DNA from: Terebella lapidaria
Lineage: Eukaryota; Annelida; Polychaeta; Terebellida; Terebellidae
Reading direction: 5' to 3'
Assembly: GCA_949152475.1 (NCBI GenBank)
Contig: OX424563.1
Span: forward strand, 19,379,001-19,443,000
Length of the DNA stretch: 64,000 nucleotides
Part shown: one piece after another, positions 38,501-50,500 of the stretch
How the letters are laid out: the number at the start of each line of letters is the position of its first letter
Numbering within the stretch: position 1 is the stretch's first letter
The notes under the pieces: generated by a model
Databases searched by the model: none
What the model saw: the letters and a program-made list of their open reading frames with translations, nothing else
What the model was told of the DNA's origin: nothing
Translations under genes and position numbers: made by a program

Positions 38501-41500
38501 TCAGCTACTCAGTTCAACTACTTGTCCAGTTCAGTTATCTACATGTAGTAAGTTCATAAACACCGCACAGTCTAAGTGACCCATCCCACTCCACAGTAGG
38601 CGTCACCCACTTGGAAAACTGCACTTCCTCGATGGCTCCCGTTTCCAGTAGACCACCAACTTCTTTGACGATCGTTTGTTGTATCACATTATAGGTACTG
38701 ACATGGCATTGCGGAATTTTCCATTTGATTTCTAGCTAAAGGCAATGCATATCAAAACACATTCAATTGCACCCAGTTTATCTTTTCTTTGCGATTAACT
38801 GGTTCACAGTCTTGTCAGGTTCAGGGCTTTCCATCCGACTTATACTATCCTCTGGGAAAACCAAGAGTGGCATTTCAGTTGTCTGATTGCTCTTCATCGC
38901 CATGACATTTTTTGACATTAGAGCGTTGGGGGCGAAGCCCCCAACCCTCTACATGTCTATGTGCTGACTTTTTCATGGAGGTTTCATGCCAAACTATCGA
39001 CGCCCGTTTTGGCAGGTAAACGTTTAGACACCTACTCCAAATGAGGATTTTATTCGTCTTTGACATAAAATCTGTCGAATTGATGGCAAACTTTGAATAT
39101 TCCACAGATGTATAATGCATAAATCGATGTGTTAGGATTGAGAAAATAACGTAAAATCCTCAAATTATCCAAAAACGTCCAAAATGGCGGAGCCGATGGA
39201 AATTGACGTTCCCAGAATGCAAAGCAAATTTTACCGCAATGACGCGTACTTTGGAACACACAATTTTCTGTGCAGCAATACGTGCATGCATACATCATCT
39301 TGCGTGTAACATTCTCTGGCGTTATGATGAAGTAAACACGATGATTCGTCTGCGACGCCACGGCTAAATTTACCATAATTTGACGTATTGTATCACATGA
39401 CAATTAAGGTGTTCCGTGCGGGGTTGCGAATTTTTATTTTAAGCTGGCCTTTCAATTCGCCCAGTAGGCATATGTATCATGATATCAGATGCAGATATTT
39501 TTCTCATGGTTTCCAATATTTTTTTTAATATTTTTTTTTAAACGAAATTCCATTTTAGTAGGCGTATCTGTTACATTGAGTTCAAAATAAATGTTTACTT
39601 ATTAGGAATATGAATGAAGTGGGCCTATGTTTTTCATCATAATATACTGTCGTGGTGCTGATGATGTGCTCGAGCTCTAATGTCGTCCCCCGCGGTTAGC
39701 TGCATTTTCTTGTTTGTACCTTGTACTTCCACTTGTTGTCCAGTATCTCCAACTTCACAGGAGTTTCCCATAGTTCATTGTTTCGTTTTTTTGCTGATCA
39801 GGGAATTAGTCGCACCTGTATCAACTTCCATTTCTACATGACACCATCAATGGTGATCTAAGCTTCTATGAGTCCCAAATGTTTTGTAGAATTCTGCAAC
39901 ATGTACATATCATAACATGGATGTTCATCATAGTCTGTGGGTTGCTATGTTTGGGCGTTTTGACCCTTCTTTCCACGGTTGTACTTTTGGGCACCAGTTT
40001 GTTGATTATCAGTTCTCTTCCTCCAATCTGACTGACATGAGTCTCACCAGTCCTGGCATCAGTTTTCAAATTGCTCCTGATAATGCATGTGCTCATATTC
40101 ACAAATATTAGGGCAGCGAGGGGCAATATACCTTTTCTTGTCACAAGCAAATCATGTGTTTAACTCGAAGGGAATTGCAAACACTGCATGGTTATTGGGT
40201 GCCATGGCAATGGTGACAGGGCAGCTCTGGGCCTTGGTGGATATGGCACGGACACGAGTGTCCTTGTTGATTTTTTCTTTAATACCAAAAGGCTGACCAG
40301 TACTGACCAGGGGGAATATCATTCAAAGGGGCCAAAATAGTATGCGGTGCATGTTGCTGGATGCCAACGTAACTTTTCATGATCAGTAGATGTATGTCTT
40401 TCATTTGGTATATGTTGGCACATCCTACTAAGAAGAATCACCTGTGACCATTTCTAGGCCCCTTTTGTGAGTTCACATCCTGACTATGATCAGTTTTGAC
40501 ATTTTTGTTTCAAACCATGCTAATTGAGGTCCTTGACATTTTTTTTTATAAAGATGGACTGCCTTCTAATTCCAGGTGTACAGTAGAAACAACTACATTC
40601 AACACACTGTCTGCCCCTGATGACGCCAGTGTGTCTTTGTATAAACTATTTGGTCGGGCTTTGTTTCTATTGCGAAATGTTGTAGTTTACGTTTCTTATT
40701 GGTATCATCAAAATCTGACTGTATTGGTGGTAATAGATTGATACTTACATTCATTCGATCAATAGACCCAAAATTTAGACTCAAATGCCCCCCCCCCCTT
40801 CCTCCCCCCACGAAAAAGAAATCAAGGCCCAACATTAAGTTTTTGGCTGTTTTCTCGATCGGTTCTGAGGTTTTTGTTTCAAAACATGCTTTTTGGGGTC
40901 CTTGACATTGTATATGAAAGAGGAAACACATGGAGTCGCTGAAAAGGCCCAACAGGTGGGCTGGAAAGGCCCAAGAACGCCTGATATGTACAAATTGCCA
41001 TATGGGGACGAAATCGCTTGTAAATAGGCTGACATCCTACCTGACCAACAGGTCACAGTTTGTGATGGCGCACTCCACTATTCTCCTGGAGTATGGAGAA
41101 CCGCAGGGGTCCTTGCTTGGTCCCTCGCTCTACTCCATGTTTGTCAGCCCAATTGGTGGCATTATGACTAAGAATGGTGCCAACTACATAGTCTACGCCG
41201 GTGACACTCAGATGTACCTCGCATTCGACCATGATGAAGATCGAATGATTGAATCACGGCTGGAGCGATGTAAGGCCAGACATCAGAACCTGGATGTATG
41301 AAAACGAGCTCGAAGAGAACCAGGATAAGACTGAGATCATCATGTTCTCATCACGCTCCCAGACAGAAATATGCTGACATTGACACTCTGACCATCAGAT
41401 CCTTATCTGTGCCGTTCTCCATGAAAGAACGTGATTTAGGGGTGATGTTGGACAACATCACGTCCAAGTCTGCTCAGGTACATGAATGTGCATGCGATGT

Positions 41501-44500
41501 CCGAAAAATCTCTTGTAAAGTAACTTTCGGTTGCTAGGATCATTCTCACGTTGATTCCATTGATTCCACGTCTATTTCAGCTGAAATCACATTGTTCTTT
41601 TACGTAATAACGGTCTTTACGTAATCCGCAGTAAAAAGTAGTTTCAGCCCGATATATTTAAAGACCTAGTAGCATGCCGATGAAAGTGCTTTTCATTTAG
41701 TCCATTATGAATAGTTATCTGTAAATTCGAACGAATTTTACAAATACAACCAATATCTTTCGAGATATTGAATCAAATAGGCACTCCTTCCGTAAATTGC
41801 CGAAGATTTTGATCACGATTTTAGTATGGGTCACGTGGTTTGTGACGTCATTTGAGGCAGTACTGAAAGTACATGTAACCAGCAAGGTAAACTGCATGTC
41901 ACATATTCATTCTCCTTGTGTATGTTTGACAATTCAAGTGAACGGGTGAGATGGTTGGAATACGGCATTTCTTGTCTTGATATTTAGAATCAGTAGTATT
42001 CATTCTCCCAGAAGGGAGGTTTGTTGAACTGCAAGATGTCCAGTATTTGTTGGTTTTCATGTGTTTTCTTTTGAATCTCATGCATTTTGGAGTGGTTTTC
42101 TATCTTTGAGCTGACCGCCCAAATTACGTGTTTTACGTTTTTGGCCAGCCATCAAAGCACATTTTGCCTCAACTGACGTCACGATTACGGAAACTGCCGG
42201 GCTTTTTTTTTCATCGGCATGAGAAGGCGATTGCAATACTGGCTCAATATACTCGATTATATGTCGCTGTTATTAATTACCAATTAACGCGAACATCTTT
42301 TTTTATCACCAAATGTCCACAATGCCTTTATCTGAACAGGAATAGAACCATATAATGGTACCTTGCTACTATGACTTTAATTTGATACAGATTAAATTTG
42401 AAGTAGGGTGATACAGAAAAGGTTATCACACCTTTTGGAGTCCTATAGCATTGTAGTTTATAGTGTGTGATAAGAGGTGAAAAACAACAAGTTAGGCCTA
42501 CACAATTTACGTGTCAAGAGATTATACTAAAAACAGACTACACTATTTGAGGTACAAAATACATTTTAGAACATGGTGGTTTTCAGCTGTCTTCGAACTT
42601 GGACGTAGACATGAGTGATCTCAGGCTGAGCGACAGTGAGTTCCAGAGAGAGCCTCCAAGTACATGGAAGGAGTCTTCTCCATATTTCCTCGGAAGTTTT
42701 TTTGACAGACAGTTTGGATGGGTCATCAGATAAGCGGAGGCTTCTGCTGGGCTGATATATTCGGTGAACATCTGGGCCAGATATGATGGGGCAGATGGGT
42801 TATGAATGGCGTTCTGGACGTGGGTGAGAACCTTGAACACAATGTGCGTGCTTTCGAACAGGCAGCCAATGTAGTTCCTGCAACACCAGAGATATGTAGT
42901 TCCTTCTCCGTGTGCCGGTGACCAAGCAGGCCGCATCGTTTTGGACCATTGGGTCGTTGTGGTAGATGATATAAGGCCTACGCATTCCTTGATTCCTTGA
43001 TGCTGTTTTATTTTTGTTTGTTTGTTTTTTTTCATCGATAGGTTCGAGTCCAATATGGCGATTAGGGTTGTTTGATCAGTTCATTGCCAATGGACGCACT
43101 GATGCACATGTCGTTGGGACAAGTTTTTCGACGTGCGAGGAACACGTAGCCCCGATGCACCATGACAAGGAACAGATACAAAATTGCTGGACATAACAGA
43201 TGACATAGCAAGAAGGTTCCTCTGAAGTTTGGCGAATGAAAGAGTCAAATCATGGGAACAGGAAACCACAGGCGAAAATGGACTCGAAAGTAAAGAACAT
43301 CGAACTAGAAAACACAACTACACGTAGGCTACCTAGGCATGACCTTGAAGGACAAAGGCACACTTGCAGACAACATACAAAAAAAATCAAAGGAAAAGTG
43401 GAAGCGGCATACCAAATGGCGATATAGCAGAGTGTAAAGTTCGGCGACCCCACGATAAAGAGGTATACTCACATTACTGGAGTGTCACCGAATTGTCTTA
43501 TACACCTGCCCGCACTGCAGCACCATAACCGTGGTGGCACTACTCGGGCACACCACGTCATAATGCTACAGTGCTTCCCTCTTTCGGAAGACCTCGTCCT
43601 CGAGGTCATCTGTATCCCCACCATCGAGTCGCATCACCGTCTGCATGCAAACATCGGGAAACCGATATCCACATGTGATGCAAGTCAACAGTGGGGGGGG
43701 GGGGGGATAGAATCCAGGCTCGAAAGGTCAGGCACCAATGTAAAGTCCAGGCGACCCCACGATAAAGAGGTATACCCTCATTTCTCGAGTGTCACCGAAT
43801 TGTCTTATAAACCTGCCCGAACTGCAGCATCATTACCGTGGTGTCACTATACTCGCGCACACCACGTCATAACGCTACAATAGCATGCAACAGTAGCTTC
43901 CTAAACAAGATGGAAACAATATGGAAGTGAATAGAAACATGTTTGAACATTGGATGCAGAAGCATGGTTACCCACGCGAGAAATTTTTATTTTATTTTAT
44001 AATATAAAATCAGGATGATCCTCAAAACACCACACGCAACGCCAACGGAAATACTATCATTGGAAGCAGACATCAGAAGACTAGAAGCACAAAGAGCAAA
44101 AAATAACAGATAATGTACTACCATAAGTGATTCGGAAAGGAGACAGCTCCAAAACAAGACGACTTCTACTCCAACCACAACACCCATGGAGCAAACTCCT
44201 ACACAAAACCTTGAAGGAAGTAGAAATAACGCGAGACGACATACGCAACATCAATAACTACAGCCTAAGTAATATGGTTAAGAGTGGCCGATTTACACAT
44301 TTCACGTTAGACATTCAGCACTCCAGGTCATCCAAAGTCAAGCTCAAGGTCATCATTAGTTGTTCCATATATGACTTCTCATAGCTCATAATGCAAACTT
44401 AAGCTCTATCTACAAACATTTTGTCTGTAGAGGTAGATTTGAACATTTTTTGACGCCAAAATGGCTGTTTCGACCTTTCAACGTCATCAAAAGTCAAATT

Positions 44501-47500
44501 CAAAGTCACCACACAAATCGCCATATATGACTTCCTATTTGAAAGTGTCAATTTCTAAGCTCTATCTTCAGGCGTTTTTTGAGTACAGTCCTGGCAGCTC
44601 AAATCATGGAGGAAAAAAATGCTAAAATTTTCCAAGTCTAAAAAAAATTTTCAAAGGGGGATCCAAAATGGATAGTAATGCGATTTGGGCAAAAAAAAAT
44701 TGCCGACCTGTCAAAAAATCAAAATGGCCACCGCACGCAGACCGGCGATTCAAGGGCAACCAAACTTATACACATCGTAGTGGTACATGAGGGGAACCTT
44801 TTGAGAAAAAAAATTCGAAACTTATCAGACAATTTTTGAGAAAATGGTTGCCAAAGTTCAAAATTGACCATTTTTCGTCAAAAATGGCCGCCATTTTGAG
44901 AAAAATTCGAAAAAAAATACCTCCTTATTGAATTATTATAAGGTATCTTATCCCAAATTTTCGAACACGTGGTTCGGAAAGATTGCACCGTAAAGATAAA
45001 ATGTGAACGGACGGACGACCTGAGCTGGGAGGGGTTTATTTAACTGTTATTTACCAATAGGTTGTAAGGTTGTTCCTTGAATTGGAATGTGTCTTGATTC
45101 CAAAAACCAATTTCTTGCAGAATTTTAATCTTTTTTTCAATATTTGCTCTTGAAGTAGGAAACCGTCATATATGCAGTCTTCGATTTCGCGGGACAATGA
45201 ACTTCCGTCCGTATACATTTTTGTATACAGAGACCAAACCTCTGGACCTATAAAGGCAAATGAGGTACCAATTTAATCGGTGTAGTGTGCTGGTTATTGT
45301 AGTGTGTCACATCGATAGGCTTGTGCAATTGTTAGAACAATCTTAAACATGATCCGAAAAGCTCTTTCGAAGTGATGTGGACAGGCGGTTTAGTAATATG
45401 TCAACATTTTTTTGAGAAAAATTCGAAAAAAAAATACCTCCTTATTGAATTATTATAAGGTATCTTATCCCAAATTTTCGAACACGTGGTTCGGAAAGAT
45501 TGCACCGTAAAGATAAAATGTGAACGGACGGACGACCTGAGCTGGGAGGGGTTTATTTAACTGTTATTTACCAATAGGTTGTAAGGTTGTTCCTTGAATT
45601 GGAATGTGTCTTGATTCCAAAAACCAATTTCTTGCAGAATTTTAATCTTTTTTTCAATATTTGCTCTTGAAGTAGGAAACCGTCATATATGCAGTCTTCG
45701 ATTTCGCGGGACAATGAACTTCCGTCCGTATACATTTTTGTATACAGAGACCAAACCTCTGGACCTATAAAGGCAAATGAGGTACCAATTTAATCGGTGT
45801 AGTGTACTGGTTATTGTAGTGTGTCACATCGATAGGCTTGTGCAATTGTTAGAACAATCTTAAACATGATCCGAAAAGCTCTTTCGAAGTGATGTGGACA
45901 GGCGGTTTAGTAATATGTCAACATTTTAAACTATATAAATGCTACTGTTTAGTAAACGCAAGTATAGCAGCACCTGAAACTCTCTTCAACGTCTCTAACG
46001 GTTCAGAGTACGCAATTTAGCAGAAGCTATTGATCCCATACCAGAACAGGGTTCCTCGTCTTGGGCCTCTTGATAAAAGAAATAGTTAACAATTTCTCAT
46101 GCAAAAGCAGCTCCGGAATGAAGACTGCCAAAGAAAATTATCTTTCAGTTCGGGCGATCCTCGTTGACACTGGTCTTGAAAAGCCCGTCTTTTGTAAACA
46201 CCGCTCGACAAGAGCCACGCGTGAAGCTTCAGCATGGAGCTCAGTGAAAGATGTCGCACCAAAATTGCATGGGCAGATCACACCAATCAGACCATAGACA
46301 TAGAAGAGAGATCAGACTGTGGAACAGGGCTGTGCACTAGCAACTCCAGAAGGTCCGGGAACCATGGTTTCCGGGGAAACAACTAGGATCATTGTGGCCC
46401 GATGAGACCTGTACTTGGTCAGAACTTTGTCCTTCAACACCGCTGACAGATAGACATAAACAAACACTCGGAATCCCCCGACAGAGCATCGACTTCCAGT
46501 GCCTGCTCGTCCGGGATCGGCAACACAGAGGTCAAAAATTTTGCCAGTCCACCTGGTTGCGAACACATATTTAACAAGTCAACTATACGTCTGCCCCACA
46601 AGTCGCAAATGACCGGAAAAACAACCAGGGACAACGAATATCCATTCCGTGGGTTGGATCTGACCCCAGCGTGACAGACGACTGACCATAACATACATAA
46701 ATTCTGAAATGTGTCTAGCCCGAGGAATAATCTCGCGGTCGTGGCGCCACAATGGGAGGTCCACGTTCAGCTGACACAACGTCGCCGATTTTGTGCACAT
46801 TTGCTAATTCATGTAGGTCATGTATAGTCGTCGGTTGCCAACAACACTAATGGCTGAGAAGAGTGGTAGTCCCAATGCTGTAACGCAGTGAACGCTGCTC
46901 TCAATTCCAGGACATTGATGTAGTCGTCCTTCTGCGAACGAAACCACAGTCCCGAGACCTCGTGAGAGTCACAATGTGCTACCCAGTCATCCACAAGCTG
47001 GCGTCCGCAAATAGATGCCTGGAGGGCGGCGACTGACGCAACGAAGACCGTCGAAAAACATTGACGGGATTCGAGCAGGTCCTCGACCACTTGACTTGGG
47101 AGTTCCAACTGCGCCATGTCCCCCCGTCGCCTGAGACCAGTTGGCATGGAGCTGGTACTACAATGACCTTAGACAATGTGCATACGACCCAACGTATGGC
47201 ACGATCTTCTCCGTGGAAGCGAGTGTGTGATAAGGGACTGAGAACGTGAAGCGGGCTTCGGAATTTGCTCTAAGAATCCGCAGATAACTTTAACCGAGGC
47301 CCCTCAGTTAGGATAACAGATCCAGAGGTAGTCCAAAATCGATACCCCATAAAGACGAAGTCTTGACGAGGAGACAAGTTGGACATTTTCGTTGATATTG
47401 AATCCCATAGACTAGCAAAGATCGACTAACCACTTAGCTTGGCAGATGGAAGTCCTCGGACAATGATGTCTGATAAGGTAGTCGTTCACATAATGGTATA

Positions 47501-50500
47501 GGACGATCCCATTGCAATGACCCAGAACTTGTGCTATATATGGCTATAACTTTTGAACGGACAGTGTATTGACACACCACAAAGAACATATTGTTTAATC
47601 CTACCATACCCTGATTTCTCTAACTTGTTTACACCGGTTTTTGGTGATATTTTTCCGATGGTAAATGATATCGTTATATAACTTGGCACACTTCACCTGG
47701 GTGTCCAGCGGCAGTCTTCTTGCTCCCATCGCAATGACCATGAACTCATCGATACCATTTAGCATCATACAAATATCAGCGACAAAAACAATGACTTTTT
47801 ATAAGACCTAGATCCCTAGGGTCTGCAATCTTAGGATTGGTTGTCCTGGACTAATATAATAGTCATAGTTTGGGTTATCCAAGTTCATCCTTTTCCTATC
47901 ATCCCAGTAATAGAACATGTGATCCTAGTAATCGTAGTCCACACCCTTCATTATTATACATGTGCATTGCATATGAACTGCCTACCCACAAACCTCCATT
48001 CCCAGAACTATGTTCGTATGAATACCGTCTATTCGTGTATCAATCCACGGGACCAGTCCTAGGCATCGTGGTCCGCACACTGACGTTTACAATATTTTTA
48101 CACCGGATATAATGTAACTATATAGGATTCTGTCTAACTTTTTTAAAATGTACCGTTCTTTTCCAGTACTCTGTATTCACTATGTATACACGGGGACACA
48201 TAAGGATGTCTGCAGGGGCTGAATATGGAGAGAGCAAACATGCCTGTGGCGAAGAAGAGTCATTTTATCTGGTAAATACAAGTAGTCAATACTATGTTCA
48301 CGCACATATTACTTGAATCACAGTAAGTCTGAATAGCTAGTTCAAACAGCTCAGCAAGGATTCCTCCTCTATTCAAAATTGAATAATCAGATTTTTTTAA
48401 ATTACATGGTTTCATACACAGTCTGTAACACTCTTCTATGATGTCATAACACTAGGAAATTGGTCACCATCATCATAACGTCATAAATATCGAAACTAGC
48501 CATGTCCTTCCATGGATACAACATGAATTTGAAGGTCACTTACATGAAAAGCTACCAAAACCCCGATTTTTTTAATTGGTGCGGCGATTTGGGGGGGTAC
48601 TGGTTGCTTGACCAATCAGATCAACGGCCATTCTGACCCAGAACTGTGAAGATCAGTCAAATCACTGGACATGCCTTTTGACATCATGCCTCAATAAACA
48701 TTTGTGTTATTGTGTTGTTTTTACCCGTTTTACATACATCTGGGATCAGGTCATCGGGAACACTCAATGCACTGTTCATTTATGTCGTTTTTTCAGCCCA
48801 CCCTGAATCAATATGAATTCATCCCAATAATTATGATATTGTAGAAAATGGTGCTGATAAGGTTGATAACAAAAAAAAATGCATTTCACGTTTTTATTTC
48901 TCAAATCAATAATGTGTGCAAACCTGGGTACTTTGATTTTTTAGCAGCGAGACAGTACTTCCAATGCCGAGGTGGGGCTGATGCGCACCTGGGCGGATGG
49001 TGTCTACTTGCTCGTCGTGCAAGTGCAGGCCAGTGGGGGCATGGAAGCTGCTGCCTTTAGTGTGAATGGTGAATATGTATATAGAACAATCGGTAAATCC
49101 ATTAATTATGTAGAGTGCTAGATAATTTCTTAGGTGTAAAGGTGGAAAGTATGCTTAGGTGGAAAAGTACGAATTGACCATTGAATGAATGAAAAAATGC
49201 AATAATTTCATATCAGAAAAATCCAAATTACTAATAAATACATAGTTATAGTAATAACCTCAAATATTATCACGAATATACTGTTGCCCATCCGATTCAA
49301 TGTACGGTCTCCGTACGACTTGTATGTATCGCTGATTGTCCCTTCAGTGCATGCCGAAATGAAGCACCCACGCCTGGGCTACATGTCCGCGAGAGAATGG
49401 CCCCTAGTACCGGTACGCTTTCTTCTATACCTCCACATAAAACAAACATGACCTCCTCGGAAATGGTAGGGGAATTAGAGTCCAAATAGTAGCCTCGACT
49501 TTCTCGCAGTTCGATATTCTTTTTGTAGCTCTATAAGATACTCTGTGCTGTGTGTGCGACACTGTTTCTGACCTGGCTGATTCTCTGCGTGTACAAGAGG
49601 AAAGATGTTCTAACCATCCATTACATCACCGGATTGGTACTCTTCTTGAGTGAGTATCAGTTTCCATTTCATTCTTCGGTTGTTGTTCCGTAAGGTTCTC
49701 GCGATCTCAGTTTCACTAGTAGTTGTCAATTCGGCGACTTAGTTTCGTAGTTATTTTGCCATAATGTTTAGCTCACTTTACAATTTATATTCTGAACTTG
49801 GAGTTTGAGCAATTAGCTAGAGTATTATAGAATATTAATATATGCATTCATAATCCAACCTCAAGATACGATCCCGTTCGATTTCAGGCTTCGTTGAAAA
49901 AGTTATTTTCCTATGCGAGTATCAACATTTCAGGACCCATGCGGGCCTTCGTGAGTACAATCCATGGCTTTGAATTGCCCGGTAAAGCATTGTTTAATTC
50001 CAGAAGTTTTTCACTTCAGGATTCCTAATGGTTTCATTATAATGATAACTTATTGGTAATATGATCCACATATATATGTTGAAGGTTCCTACTAGTCTAG
50101 TTACGTGCCTGTCCTGGGCTTTGAGATGGAATAATTGACCCCCCCCCCCCCTCCCCTCCTGAACCCCCGACATATACAATCGGCAGCTCGAGCGATCAGT
50201 GTGCTGGAATGGAGCGTGTCGTGTGCGGCGGCAACATTGACGAGGGTCCTGTTGATAATCGCAAGCAATGGCTATTGTATTATTGTGCGACCAACTACGG
50301 ACATTCCCGGCAGGTATCGTCAGTTGTATCTCCTTCTATCGCAGCGTAGCGGTAGCACACAATGTCATGGGCATAGGCATGGGCATAGGAAGCGTCACCC
50401 TTTGTCACATGAGAAAAACGGCAGTGCTTTTTAAAACTAATCTGATTTCGAAGACCCAAAATAAGTATTTCTCTGTTGGTGTTAATGAAACAATATCTGA

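Larger units (their letters stand above)
37180..40110 (-). mobile_element. Decayed Ty3/gypsy retrotransposon
   Basis: In the - orientation the order is protease (about 39720-39850), reverse transcriptase (about 38240-38890) and integrase (about 37220-37620), which is the gypsy order. Repeat A (38912-39712) is inserted between protease and RT. Stops and frameshifts occur every 20-60 codons. No LTRs could be identified. It lies antisense in intron 3. Confidence 0.78.

Noticed and set aside
42583-43053. 156-codon frame as a host gene
   Set aside because: The C-terminal two thirds is the LINE C-terminus; the N-terminal part is out-of-frame sequence across a frameshift.
46061-46297. 78-codon + strand frame ahead of exon 4
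   Set aside because: The opposite strand reads as the DIRS recombinase N-terminus, so this is its shadow.
47841-48112. Frames of 73-80 codons just upstream of exon 4 as an additional exon
   Set aside because: No acceptor/donor pair gives the required phase, and composition is low-complexity with many Pro/Ser/His.
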